Source of the DNA: an uncultured Senegalimassilia sp.
GTDB taxonomy: Bacteria; Actinomycetota; Coriobacteriia; Coriobacteriales; Eggerthellaceae
Reading direction: 5' to 3'
Assembly: GCF_902464545.1 (NCBI RefSeq)
Contig: NZ_CABQJR010000007.1
Span: forward strand, 15,461 to 79,460
DNA: 64,000 nucleotides
Both the position numbers and the translations under genes were made by a program. Shown here one piece after another: positions 29,035 to 38,517 of the stretch; within the stretch, counting starts at the first letter, position 1; each line of letters starts with the position of its first letter. The notes below the pieces were generated by a model. That model worked only from the letters and a program-made list of their open reading frames with translations, was not told the origin of the DNA and ran no database searches.

Positions 29035-29625
29035 ATGAACACCGAAATGATTTACACGCGTCGAGGTTTCGTCAAGATGGCGGCCGGCACCGTTGCCGCC
29101 GCCGCGCTGGTTGCCGCCGGTGCTGAGTCGATTGACTTCAGCAAGGCGTTTGCGGTAACGTCGCTGGACGGACTGGATAAGTCGAAGACTTACACGATCA
29201 CCGCAAACCTTTACGTGCCGGCTGAATTGAACGCGGTTATCCATATGGATGCGTATCTGACCAATTTGACCACTCCTACGTTGTTTGGCGCTCGTCCGAC
29301 TACTCCCGTGGCGGACAATGCGGTGCTGTCTTTCGATGCTGACAAGAAGCCGGTCATCACGATTAATCAGCTCAACAATACCTTTGGCCTGTACTATATC
29401 GACCCCGCTTCAAGCAACGGTGGTGCGACGGTGACGCAGCAGGGCGAATACCTTTGGAACAAGGGCGGGCATGTAAATCGCATTCAGCCGATTGGGTTCA
29501 CCATCAACGATGTCTCGCTCGAGAATTACGAGTTTGGCGCAAAAGAATATGCTGACTTCTCTTTGGCGCGTGGAGACAAGGAATGGAAGGTCACGCTGAT
29601 TATCGATTGGGACTCCATCAAATAA
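29035..29625 (+). CDS. Tat-exported single-module surface protein
   Basis: A 196-residue protein. Residues 1-40 form a Tat-type signal (TRRGFVKMAAGTVAAAALVA). The rest is one copy of a beta-rich module that recurs in the giant protein downstream: TYTITANLYVPAELNAVIHM, then TTPVADNAVLSFDADKKPVI. There is no anchor, so it is probably released or held by its neighbour. The module has no name I recognise; some features recall NEAT-like or adhesin domains, but I would not assign it. A GAAAGGGTG site precedes the ATG. A hairpin after the gene and an 81-bp gap separate it from the giant gene. Confidence 0.8.
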   Translation: MNTEMIYTRRGFVKMAAGTVAAAALVAAGAESIDFSKAFAVTSLDGLDKSKTYTITANLYVPAELNAVIHMDAYLTNLTTPTLFGARPTTPVADNAVLSFDADKKPVITINQLNNTFGLYYIDPASSNGGATVTQQGEYLWNKGGHVNRIQPIGFTINDVSLENYEFGAKEYADFSLARGDKEWKVTLIIDWDSIK

Positions 29626-29645
29626 TTAGCGACGTTTAGCAGACT

Positions 29646-29676
29646 GGGCAACACTTCTGTATTGGAAGCGTTGCCC
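29646..29676 (+). terminator. Hairpin between the two surface-protein genes
   Basis: GGGCAAC and GTTGCCC with flanking CTTC/GGAAG form an imperfect 12-bp stem followed by TTGTTTG. It may give partial termination, so that the small protein is made in excess of the giant one. Confidence 0.5.
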
Positions 29677-29706
29677 TTGTTTGCGATTAAGAGAAAGGAG
29701 GATAGA

Positions 29707-32700
29707 GTGAGTTTTGCGAACAAAAAGCAGCGCCTGTTGGATGGGTTTATGCGGATTGCGTTATCCGTTTTGCTCGTGGTTTCGTTCTGGCCCGCTTCGG
29801 GGGCGCTTGCTTTTGCTCAGTCGTCTGAGGATGACTCCGTCGGCGCGACTGCATCCCAGGCCCGCGACTACAACTACCTCAACGACCTGTCGAAGCTCCA
29901 CACGCCCAACGGCGGGTTCGTCTGGATGCTCGGCGTCAACACCGCCGACGCGGACATGCCGTCCCCGCTCGACCTGGCCGCCGGCTCGTACGGCGAGTTC
30001 TTCGACTTCGCCGCGCCCGCCGACGCGCAGGCCGCCCGCGACGCGGTGGCCGCGCTCTACGACGGCGTGGACGAGTCCAACGTGTCGGTGGGCACCTTCG
30101 AGCTGCCCGGCGGCAAGCAGATGCCCGCCGACGCCGAGCTGACGGCGTGGTGGCTGGGCGGCGAGAACGCCGACCCCAAGGTGGACCCCTCGAAGGTGCG
30201 CGCCTTCAGCTGGGACGGCTCGTCGCTGACCGAGCTCGCGGTGACCGTGGGCGAGGAGCCCACCGGCGCGTTCGGCGGCGCGAAGCTGGCGCAGGTGTCG
30301 CCGGAGCCGGGGCGGGCCCTGGTGCTGGTGGACACCACCTCGCTGACCGAGAAGTCCCAGGCCCGCGACTACAACTACCTCAACGACCTGTCGAAGCTCC
30401 ACACGCCCAACGGCGGGTTCGTCTGGATGCTCGGCGTCAACACCGCCGACGCGGACATGCCGTCCCCGCTCGACCTGGCCGCCGGCTCGTACGGCGAGTT
30501 CTTCGACTTCGCCGCGCCCGCCGACGCGCAGGCCGCCCGCGACGCGGTGGCCGCGCTCTACGACGGCGTGGACGAGTCCAACGTGTCGGTGGGCACCTTC
30601 GAGCTGCCCGGCGGCAAGCAGATGCCCGCCGACGCCGAGCTGACGGCGTGGTGGCTGGGCGGCGAGAACGCCGACCCCAAGGTGGACCCCTCGAAGGTGC
30701 GCGCCTTCAGCTGGGACGGCTCGTCGCTGACCGAGCTCGCGGTGACCGTGGGCGAGGAGCCCACCGGCGCGTTCGGCGGCGCGAAGCTGGCGCAGGTGTC
30801 GCCGGAGCCGGGGCGGGCCCTGGTGCTGGTGGACACCACCTCGCTGACCGAGAAGTCCCAGGCCAAGGCGGGTGTGTATTCTGTTACCGCAAATCTTTAT
30901 ATTCCTTCATATGCCAATCAGGTTCTTCCTGGCGTGCAGGTATATATGCAGTGCCCGACTATGCCTCCGACCGTGCCCGTTTCCCGCAGCGCAACGCTAA
31001 CTATCGCTGAGGACGGGACGAAAACCGTTCATATCGAGCTTAGCAATGAGCCGGCAGATGTTTTCACCTTGCAACAGATTAGCGGCGCTCCTGGCGAAAC
31101 CGAAATAGTGAGCACACCTCGAATCAAGGAAGACCACCTGTTTGGCACGGACATGAAAACGCAATCTCAGGTGTATGGTCGAATTGGCTCGCTGGATGTC
31201 AAGCTGCTCAACGATAGCGGTGATTATTCCTTTACCGGCTATCAAGAGTTCCCGACCATTCTGGGCAACTACATGAACATGGAGGTGCGACTGTCCGTTG
31301 ACTTCTCCAGCGCGGTGCGTAAATACATTGCTCCTTCCGATGGATCTCAGGCTGTTACGAAGACGCTTACGGATGTTGGTACCGGGTTGAAAGCAACGGT
31401 TTCCACTTCTGAAAAAGACGTTGCTCAGAAGCTGCAATCTGGTGCGCAGCTTGTTGTTGAAAAGCGTTCTGATGGCGAAACGTATGAGAATGCGCTGTCC
31501 GATTTCGAAGCCATGCATACGGGCGAAGTGTCCCTGGAGTACTTCACGTACAAAGTCATTGACAAGACTGGTGCCGAGATTGCGCTTGACGGTAATACGG
31601 AAGTATCCGTTGCGTTGCCAACGTCTAATTCGGGAATTTGCGATGTCTATAAAGTAAATGAAGGCAGCTATGACCAGTTGGTGAGTAACACGGCTGCGGA
31701 TAACGGGTTCTTCTCGTTGGTCGGCATGCCGTCTTCGGGTTCGTTTGCCGTAATCGACAAGACCAAAGCAAACAAGTGGACTTCGAAGACCGTGGCTAAT
31801 GTCGAACTTGGCATTAGCTGGACCGAGTCGCTTACCGATGCTCAATCCAAATATGACTCCACGGACGGTGGTCCTTATGCCGCTATGGCAACCAGGTTCG
31901 TAAAAGTTGGCAGCAGCAAAGTTTCTGATGCCGCAACGCTCGACAACGCTCTTGCTGCAATTAAAAAGCTGACTGGTACCTTTACCGACGCGGCGGTACT
32001 CAGCGGTTTCTATTGCTCTCCGATTTCGATTGCTGAGCAGCAAGTTCAGGATGCTTGGGTCCAGGACGAAAGCAAAGACTCTATTTCCGTGCCGCGCGCG
32101 AGCAACGATGGCGTTACTGCGGATACGAAGGCGTTTTTGATTAGCGTATCTGGAAAGAACGTGAGTGCGGTTCCTTTGGGAACGGTCGTTTCCGATGATG
32201 CGGTTTCGATTGATGTGCTTCCGTCTTCAATGACAAAGTCCGAAGCATATGCCCGTTATGTCGCTTTGCACAACGGCGTGATTGAAAACGATTCGTATGC
32301 AGATTATCCGACGTCGTTTATCGTTCTTGCTAATGGTGCAGAAGTGGGACAAGAAAGCAAGACGTTTGCTGACGAATCCGTTGCCGACGTTGCGGTTACC
32401 GTTGCGTCCAGTCGAGCGGAAGTTGTTGATAAGTTTGATTCTGCTCGTGCAACGTTTACCGAATATGGGGAAAGCGATGCTGCTGCGAAAGCTATTCGCG
32501 ATGCATTTGATTCCCAGCTTTCGTGCGACCCCGTGTTTCGCGCATACGCCGTTTCGGTGATTGATGCTGACGGCAATGCATTGCCGGTTGCGTCCGATGA
32601 TACGCTTTCACTGAACATCTCAAACGCTTTCGAACAGTCTGAACTTTACGTTTGGAATGGTGAAAAGCTTAGCAAATTGGATAGCAATTCAAACGGTTCG

Positions 32701-35700
32701 GCTTTGACGGCTTCCATTCCTTCGTTTGGCACCTATGTGCTTGTTGACAAGTCCACGATGGGCGAACGCGAATATCATGCAACGATTTCCGATCCCGAAA
32801 CGGGTGCTACGCTTGATATCGTGACGACGCATTCGGCATTTGGCAAAGCGATTACTCAAGATGGCGTGACGTTAAAGGTGTCGAAAGCAGCCGAGGATAG
32901 CGACGAGCATTCGTTTGCCGAATCTCACCTTGATAAGGAATATGAGCAGGTTCCCGATTTTGGTGTATATTCCTTTGGCATCTATGGACCGGATGGCCAG
33001 AAAATCAGCTACGAGTCCTGGAAACTCAAGCAATCGCATTTAACGCTGCCTTCCAAGGTCGTAAAGCCAGCCCTGTTCTTTATATCGGACAGCTATGGTG
33101 GTGAACTTAGCTGGGTTAACAACAACGTTGTGAATATGCCTATCGCTACTTCCGATGGCAACAGCGTTGCTATTGATATGGGCTCTACCAGTATGGGCCT
33201 CTATCGATTCGTTATTGCCGATGAAGACGGCGTTGCGGCAAGAGAATGGATTACTCGGAATTACGAGGACCCGGCAACGGGGCTAAAGGTTTCCATTAAG
33301 TCCCGCGAAGCTTCCGTGTCGCCGTTTTTGAAGGATGAAGGGTCGCGCATTGAAGTGACCAAATACTCCGCTGGTGATGCTCAGTACGATGCCTTCTTGG
33401 AAATCATGAAGAAGGAGTGCTATAAAACAGTCGACTTCGAGGGCTTTTCGCTTCAGCTGAAGGACTCGCAAGGCAACACGGCTGTTTCAAATGACTCCGA
33501 AAATACGGTAATAACGATCAACCATTTGTCTACGCCCTCTACCTGGTGGTGGAATGCTAGCGATTATCCGACTTCGTTTACGGGCGCTAACGATGTGGCT
33601 GTTTTCAACGGACCGGATGACATCGAGAGCATGGAATATTTGAGGAGCCCGCAAACAGGTACGTTCTCCATGGTTGCGGATGACGTAAGTTCAGATGGAA
33701 AACGCTTGCATGGCGTCATTCAAAATTGCGTGCTGTCCGGCTTTGGCGATTTTTATACCGTGAACGAAAACATGCGCTATCTGAAATGGACGGATATCGA
33801 TGTTCCTACGGTGAATGATTTGGTCTATACGGGCAAGCAGCAGACAGGTGTGCGCAAGGGCTCTCGCATTGACATTACTTACTATGATGTTATCGATGGC
33901 GTGTCGCGAGCTACCGATGCCGGAACGTATACGTGCACGATTTCGCTGCAACATTCGAACTTGAGATGGGCCGGCTGTGAGGGCGATGAGACGACTTCCG
34001 ACAAGAAGATAACGTGGAAGATTGTGGAGGCTGGCGACGTCAGCACGCTTGAGCAGCCCATTGCCGAGGCGCAGGCGCTGCTTGACGCTACGACGGTTTC
34101 CGCTGACGGCAAGGATGTTTTGTCCAACGAGCAGTGGGTTTCCCAAGCTGACCACGATGCGCTTGCTTCTGCCATTGCCGATGCTCAGGCGCTTGCCAGC
34201 AGCACGAAGGCGGTTAGCAAAACAGCGGTAGAGGACCAGGCAGCAGCCCTGGCCGCTGCCGTGACGGCGTTCAAAGTCGCGCAAAAAGCAGGCCTGAAAG
34301 ACGCCGGCACCGCGTACACGGTTACTGCTAACTTGAGCATGCCGGGTGAGTACAACCCGGTGCTTGCAAACGTAACGGTGTATGTGAACAACCCGAACAA
34401 CCCGTTTACGGACAAGGCGGGCAATAGCCCCGTTCTGGACGGCAACGACCCGGCTGGTGTTGAGGCTTCGGCTCCGACTACGCCGGTTGCGAACAACGCA
34501 ACTATCGCGGTTGCCCCCGACGGCACCAAGACGCTGACGCTGAAACTTCCCAACCCGGTGTTCACGTTGCAAGAGCTTGGTACGTGCGACCAGCTTCCCA
34601 ATGTGACAGTTGACCGCGTTTCGCCTGTTGACAAGAGCGTGTGGGATTACGGTAAGTATGACACGCGTGTTGGTAGCATAACGGTGCAACTGCCCGAGGG
34701 TGCCGATTCCGGCCAGCAGCAGTTCGTGTTCAAAGGCAGCAAGCTGTACGCGGTGCCCATTAACACCGACATTACTCCTGATGCCAGCAAGGATGCGCTG
34801 ATTCTGGACATCGATTACTCGTCGGCCAAGGCTGATGCCGTGGTTGATCGTTCGGCGTTGACTTCTGCGGTGGCCGATGCCGAGCAGCTTGCTGCTGGCG
34901 TGGCTGTTTCCGCAGACGGCTCCGATGTATCGACCGAGGGCACGTGGGTGACTGAGGAAGCTATGGCGGCGTTCAAGGACTCTATTGCTCAGGCTTCTGC
35001 GGTGATCGATGCCAACTTGGTGTCCAATCAAATGGTGGCCGATGCTGCCGATGCCTTGCGGGCTGCGGCTGACGCGTTCCGCGCTTCCATGAAGCCGGGC
35101 ACCAAGGACGAGCGCGTGAAGGTTGCCAAGCCTTCTGCGGTTGCTGGCCTCGTGTACACGGGCGCCGAGCAGGCGGGCGTTGAGGCTGCGGAGGGCTTCG
35201 CGCTTTCCGGTGCCACCGCCACCAATGCCGGCTCCTACACGGCGGTGGCTACACTGAAGACGGGCTTTGTGTGGGACGACGGCTCCACCGACCCGGTGGA
35301 GATTCCCTGGTCCATTGCCAAGGCAACTTTGACGGCCGCGTATGTGGGCGAAACGGTATCGGTTGGCATTGCGCCGCAGCTGGGCGTGGAGGTTACGGGC
35401 TTCGTGGGCGGCGAGACGGCTGTTTCCGCTGCGGGCTATGAAGCCCCGACGGTTTCCGCACCCGCAACGCTTGAGGCTGGCAAAACCTACGACTTGACGC
35501 CCGCTGGCGGCAAGTCGGCCAACTACGACTTCGTGTACGTTGGTGGCAAGCTTACGGTTGAGGCTGCGTCCACGGGCACGCTGAAGCCGGGCACGTACAC
35601 CATCACGGCAAATTTGAGCATGCCGGGCGAGTACAACCCGGTTATCCCGGGCGCTACGGTGTACGCCAACAACCCGAACAACCCGTTCGCCGACAAGGCG

Positions 35701-37059
35701 GGCAATGAGCCTGTTTTGGACGGCAACAACCCGGTAGGCGTGGCGAGCACCACGCCTACCACCCCGCTGACGAAGAACGCCACGTTGGTGGTTGCGGCCG
35801 ATGGCTCCAAGACGCTTGAGCTTGACGTGCTGAACCCCGTGTTCACCACGCAGGAGCTGGGCACGTGTGCCGAGCTGCCGAAGGTTGACGTGACGCGCAA
35901 GGCTCCGGCCGACGCATCGGTGTGGAGCTACGGCAAGTACGATACGCGCATCAGCCATGTGTCGGTGCCGCTGACTGACGACATGGTAACGGGCGTGAAG
36001 TCCTATACGTTTGCGGGTAGCAAGTTGTATGCAGTGCCGCTGGACATGGACATTGCGCCTACCGGCACGGTGGCGCTGCAGCTGACGGTGAACTACTCCA
36101 GCTTGCCGGCTTCGGCGCTGCCCGATGGCGTTGACCCGGTGCCCGATCCGGACCCGGAGCCCACGCCCGATCCTACGCCCACGCCGGACCCGACGCCGAC
36201 GCCTTCGCCGAGCCCCAGCCCCACGCCGGGCGGCTCCACCACGGTGGGCACCACGACGAGCGGTCACTTCGCTGCTGGTACGTACACGGTTTCGGCCAAC
36301 CTGTGGTTCGACAAGGCCACCACGGGCCTGCCGCTGAACCCGCACCTGACCAACGGCGGCTTCCCGCCCTCGACGCCGGTGAGCAACAACGCCACCATGA
36401 CGGTGGACGCTTCCGGCCATGCGTGGGTGAGCGTCCCGGTTGTTATCCAGGACAAGGTGATGACCGTCAACAACGTGTGGGGCAGCGGTGTGAGCTACGA
36501 CGGTTCCACGGTGACCATTGACCTGGGCACGCCCACGGCCGATCAGACGCAGTTCGCGGGCACGTGCACTTCCAGCGTGACCATAGGCTGGCTGGCTCAG
36601 ACCATCGCCGCCGGCATCTTCAACGGCGTGTGGGACCACACGTGGTCCACGAATTGGGAAGTTGACCTGGTGGCAGGCTCGCTGCCCGCAAGCGGCGGCG
36701 GCGAGCTGCCGGCCGCGGCGCAGGCCATTTTGAATGGCGAGAACGGCGTGGCTGCTTCTGGCGACGCTGCGGCTGCTGCGCTGGCGGCGGCCGAGGACGG
36801 TGCGGCTAAGAGCGGCGACGCTGCCAAGAGCGGCAAGGCTGCCGACGGCAAGTCGTCCGGGTCCGCGAAGTCTGGCGTGGCCGGTGCGGTTGAGGACCTG
36901 GCCGACGCGGCCGCGTCCAACCCCGCGGTTGCGATTGCGCTGGGTTGCGCGGTCGTGCTAGCGGTTGCCGGCGCGGCTGGTGGCGCGTACGCGTACCGTC
37001 GCAAGAAGCGTGCGGCTGCGGCTGCCGACGGCGCGGCAAGTGATGTCGTAAGCAAGTAA
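29707..37059 (+). CDS. Giant multidomain cell-surface protein
   Basis: About 2450 residues from GTG 29707, which has an AAAGGAGG site at 29694-29701. A signal peptide ends near ALAFAQ. Residues 50-216 and 217-383 are identical copies of one domain. A YSVTANL module covers about 389-537. Residues about 549-1350 hold diverged domains built on T(G/L)LKVS...VWNG-L-L...YVLVDK, which the duplicated domain also resembles. Then come an MBG-like domain (LVYTGKQQTGV, about 1372), two FIVAR-like helical segments (about 1447-1535 and 1715-1800), further TANLSMPGEYNPV modules (about 1535-1720 and 1958-2140), a Pro-Thr-Ser stalk (about 2142-2180), a last module, and a membrane anchor at about 2404-2430 with a basic tail. 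No LPXTG is present. Likely an adhesin or ligand-binding surface protein; the ligand is unknown. Confidence 0.88.
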   Translation: MSFANKKQRLLDGFMRIALSVLLVVSFWPASGALAFAQSSEDDSVGATASQARDYNYLNDLSKLHTPNGGFVWMLGVNTADADMPSPLDLAAGSYGEFFDFAAPADAQAARDAVAALYDGVDESNVSVGTFELPGGKQMPADAELTAWWLGGENADPKVDPSKVRAFSWDGSSLTELAVTVGEEPTGAFGGAKLAQVSPEPGRALVLVDTTSLTEKSQARDYNYLNDLSKLHTPNGGFVWMLGVNTADADMPSPLDLAAGSYGEFFDFAAPADAQAARDAVAALYDGVDESNVSVGTFELPGGKQMPADAELTAWWLGGENADPKVDPSKVRAFSWDGSSLTELAVTVGEEPTGAFGGAKLAQVSPEPGRALVLVDTTSLTEKSQAKAGVYSVTANLYIPSYANQVLPGVQVYMQCPTMPPTVPVSRSATLTIAEDGTKTVHIELSNEPADVFTLQQISGAPGETEIVSTPRIKEDHLFGTDMKTQSQVYGRIGSLDVKLLNDSGDYSFTGYQEFPTILGNYMNMEVRLSVDFSSAVRKYIAPSDGSQAVTKTLTDVGTGLKATVSTSEKDVAQKLQSGAQLVVEKRSDGETYENALSDFEAMHTGEVSLEYFTYKVIDKTGAEIALDGNTEVSVALPTSNSGICDVYKVNEGSYDQLVSNTAADNGFFSLVGMPSSGSFAVIDKTKANKWTSKTVANVELGISWTESLTDAQSKYDSTDGGPYAAMATRFVKVGSSKVSDAATLDNALAAIKKLTGTFTDAAVLSGFYCSPISIAEQQVQDAWVQDESKDSISVPRASNDGVTADTKAFLISVSGKNVSAVPLGTVVSDDAVSIDVLPSSMTKSEAYARYVALHNGVIENDSYADYPTSFIVLANGAEVGQESKTFADESVADVAVTVASSRAEVVDKFDSARATFTEYGESDAAAKAIRDAFDSQLSCDPVFRAYAVSVIDADGNALPVASDDTLSLNISNAFEQSELYVWNGEKLSKLDSNSNGSALTASIPSFGTYVLVDKSTMGEREYHATISDPETGATLDIVTTHSAFGKAITQDGVTLKVSKAAEDSDEHSFAESHLDKEYEQVPDFGVYSFGIYGPDGQKISYESWKLKQSHLTLPSKVVKPALFFISDSYGGELSWVNNNVVNMPIATSDGNSVAIDMGSTSMGLYRFVIADEDGVAAREWITRNYEDPATGLKVSIKSREASVSPFLKDEGSRIEVTKYSAGDAQYDAFLEIMKKECYKTVDFEGFSLQLKDSQGNTAVSNDSENTVITINHLSTPSTWWWNASDYPTSFTGANDVAVFNGPDDIESMEYLRSPQTGTFSMVADDVSSDGKRLHGVIQNCVLSGFGDFYTVNENMRYLKWTDIDVPTVNDLVYTGKQQTGVRKGSRIDITYYDVIDGVSRATDAGTYTCTISLQHSNLRWAGCEGDETTSDKKITWKIVEAGDVSTLEQPIAEAQALLDATTVSADGKDVLSNEQWVSQADHDALASAIADAQALASSTKAVSKTAVEDQAAALAAAVTAFKVAQKAGLKDAGTAYTVTANLSMPGEYNPVLANVTVYVNNPNNPFTDKAGNSPVLDGNDPAGVEASAPTTPVANNATIAVAPDGTKTLTLKLPNPVFTLQELGTCDQLPNVTVDRVSPVDKSVWDYGKYDTRVGSITVQLPEGADSGQQQFVFKGSKLYAVPINTDITPDASKDALILDIDYSSAKADAVVDRSALTSAVADAEQLAAGVAVSADGSDVSTEGTWVTEEAMAAFKDSIAQASAVIDANLVSNQMVADAADALRAAADAFRASMKPGTKDERVKVAKPSAVAGLVYTGAEQAGVEAAEGFALSGATATNAGSYTAVATLKTGFVWDDGSTDPVEIPWSIAKATLTAAYVGETVSVGIAPQLGVEVTGFVGGETAVSAAGYEAPTVSAPATLEAGKTYDLTPAGGKSANYDFVYVGGKLTVEAASTGTLKPGTYTITANLSMPGEYNPVIPGATVYANNPNNPFADKAGNEPVLDGNNPVGVASTTPTTPLTKNATLVVAADGSKTLELDVLNPVFTTQELGTCAELPKVDVTRKAPADASVWSYGKYDTRISHVSVPLTDDMVTGVKSYTFAGSKLYAVPLDMDIAPTGTVALQLTVNYSSLPASALPDGVDPVPDPDPEPTPDPTPTPDPTPTPSPSPSPTPGGSTTVGTTTSGHFAAGTYTVSANLWFDKATTGLPLNPHLTNGGFPPSTPVSNNATMTVDASGHAWVSVPVVIQDKVMTVNNVWGSGVSYDGSTVTIDLGTPTADQTQFAGTCTSSVTIGWLAQTIAAGIFNGVWDHTWSTNWEVDLVAGSLPASGGGELPAAAQAILNGENGVAASGDAAAAALAAAEDGAAKSGDAAKSGKAADGKSSGSAKSGVAGAVEDLADAAASNPAVAIALGCAVVLAVAGAAGGAYAYRRKKRAAAAADGAASDVVSK
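29854..30855 (+). repeat. Exact 501-bp tandem duplication
   Basis: Units 29854-30354 and 30355-30855 read identically wherever compared and encode the same 167 residues twice. Nearly every third codon position is G or C in the repeat, while the gene from about 30870 to 33900 is visibly richer in A and T. The unit therefore looks recently duplicated and perhaps recently acquired. Confidence 0.9.
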
Positions 37060-37086
37060 CGGCTGCTGCTGAGCAGATGTCGGCAA

Positions 37087-37193
37087 GCCCGCCGCCGTCG
37101 GCGGCGGGCGAGCAGGTGGGACGGCGCACGGGGTGCGCTGTCCCACTGCCTGATGCGCCCTGCAGGTTCGAAAGAGCCTGCAGGGCGTTTTTG
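37087..37193 (+). terminator. Triple hairpin terminator after the giant gene
   Basis: Three consecutive stems: 37087-37109 (10 bp), 37116-37146 (14 bp with one G-U pair) and 37156-37187 (14 bp, GAAA loop) followed by TTTTTGTG. The last is a classic intrinsic terminator. Confidence 0.85.
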
Positions 37194-37232
37194 TGTTCGG
37201 GGGACGGCCGGAGTGAGTTGGCGGCTCCGTAA

Positions 37233-37300
37233 CGTTTTGACTCGCTAGCTTTTGTGGGGCCCGCAGCCAAGTGCTGCGGGCTCTTCGCGTTTTTCGCCTT
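37233..37300 (+). terminator. Second copy of the GTTTTGACTCGCTA lead-in terminator
   Basis: CGTTTTGACTCGCTAGCTTT at 37233-37252 is nearly the same as the sequence at 27435. It leads into a perfect 9-bp stem (37259-37267 with 37273-37281), then a T-rich tail with TTTTT at 37290-37294. Confidence 0.65.
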
Positions 37301-37316
37301 TCGTGTAAATCAAGAC

Positions 37317-37364
37317 TAGAACATATGTTTGTTTCTGATATGATTAAAACAAACACATGTTCTA
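37317..37364. promoter_or_regulatory. Long palindrome upstream of the KilA-N gene
   Basis: 18-bp arms (37317-37334 and 37347-37364) match with one mismatch around a 12-nt centre. The AT-rich sequence, about 60 bp before the start codon, looks like an operator overlapping the promoter. Confidence 0.6.
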
Positions 37365-37423
37365 TATGAAAAGATGGTTGGCAATGTGAGATTTAGCGGA
37401 TTTTGGTTTGAAAAGGGGCGAGG

Positions 37424-38290
37424 ATGGACAAACAAATTAATGGGCACATCACAGCACTTGGAGTGCAAATTTGCGTTGTGGGCGATGGGACACAAGATGA
37501 TTTTATTTCGATAACGGACATCGCAAGGTACAAAAGCGATGAGCCGAAGATGGTCATACAAAACTGGATGCGCAATCGTAACACCATTGAGTTTTTGGGT
37601 GTTTGGGAGGAAATTCATAACCCGCGTTTTAAAGGCATCGAATTCGATGCCTTTAAAAAGGAGGCCGGACTCAATTCGTTTATTCTGACGCCGACGAAAT
37701 GGATTTCTGCTACACAGGCTATAGGCATCAGGTCAAAGCGTGGCCGCTATGGCGGAACGTATGCTCATATGGATATCGCTTTCGAGTTCGCATCGTGGAT
37801 ATCACCGGAATTCAAGTTGTACGTTATCGAAGATTATCGACGGTTGAAGGCTGACGAAAGTAGCAGGTTGTCACTTGGTTGGAATGAGAAGCGGCTGTTT
37901 TCAAAAATCAATTACCAAATTCATACGGAAGCAGTAAAGAGCAATTTGATTCCGGATATTGCTGGGAAAGGCGCGCACTTTACGTATGCAACGGAGGCCG
38001 ATGTGCTTAATGTTGCATTGTTCGGGAAAACGGCGAAGCAGTGGCGCGACGAAAATCTTGGCAAACTAGGGAACATACGCGATGCGGCAACGCTGCGTCA
38101 GCTTGTGGTGTTGGCAAACTTGGAAAGTATGAACGCGCAGCTTATAAAGGCGGGGGCAAGTAGGGAAGAGCGCGCAGAATATTTAAATGCCATGGCCAGG
38201 GAGCAGTTTGCGGCGCTCGAGGGAAATCCAACGCTGAAAGCTCTTGAGCGAAAGCTACAAATCGATGATGCAGATAGCAAAAAACAGTGA
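37424..38290 (+). CDS. KilA-N domain protein
   Basis: A 288-residue protein with an N-terminal KilA-N DNA-binding domain: DDFISITDIARYK, IQNWMRNRNTIEFLGVWEEI, and the signature YGGTYAHMDIAFEFASWISP with EFKLYVIEDYRRLK. The C-terminal half, including GKGAHFTYATEADVLNVALF and a helical tail, matches the accessory region of phage and bacterial KilA-N proteins. Base composition is visibly lower in GC than the neighbours, as expected for acquired DNA. Such proteins are common in phages and near restriction or toxin genes; a regulatory role is possible. A GGGGCGAGG-type site precedes ATG 37424. Confidence 0.85.
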   Translation: MDKQINGHITALGVQICVVGDGTQDDFISITDIARYKSDEPKMVIQNWMRNRNTIEFLGVWEEIHNPRFKGIEFDAFKKEAGLNSFILTPTKWISATQAIGIRSKRGRYGGTYAHMDIAFEFASWISPEFKLYVIEDYRRLKADESSRLSLGWNEKRLFSKINYQIHTEAVKSNLIPDIAGKGAHFTYATEADVLNVALFGKTAKQWRDENLGKLGNIRDAATLRQLVVLANLESMNAQLIKAGASREERAEYLNAMAREQFAALEGNPTLKALERKLQIDDADSKKQ

Positions 38291-38515
38291 TTGAGCACTG
38301 GCGAAGATATTAAATACGCATGGGAGCATTACGGGATTGGCGCAGTGCGTGTACCGGGCGAGTGAGAAGTGAGAATCGGTCTTGGTTTGGACGGCAGTGA
38401 AATAGAGATTGTGGGCGCGTTGCTGGAGAACGGCGAGTGGCTTGCGTACCATGCTATGACACCTCTAACTAAGGAAATGATGCACGAGATAGCGTGCGCG
38501 CAAAGGAGGTTGTAG
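38291..38515 (+). pseudogene. Dead BrnT/DUF4258-like toxin gene with in-frame stop
   Basis: From TTG 38291 the frame reads LSTGEDIKYAWEHYGIGAVR, is cut by TGA at 38363-38365, and continues VRIGLGLDGSEIEIVGALLE...YHAMTPLTKEMMHEIA to TAG 38513. The second part aligns with the intact putative toxin at 14625-14891 (IGL-G-EIELV and YHAM-P-T-K). The usual N-terminal HxxKHG segment is also missing. Initiation at GTG 38369 could make a 48-residue remnant. The antitoxin-like gene begins 3 nt later and has stayed open. Confidence 0.7.
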
Positions 38516-38517
38516 CT

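Noticed and set aside
29854..30855. Possible CRISPR-like or IS structure
   Set aside because: The repeat is a single 501-bp direct duplication inside a coding frame, without spacers, terminal inverted repeats or transposase.
33691..36639. 982-codon open frame antisense to the giant surface protein
   Set aside because: It is a shadow of the repetitive sense frame. Its product is an Arg/His-rich sequence with no domain or ribosome-binding site.
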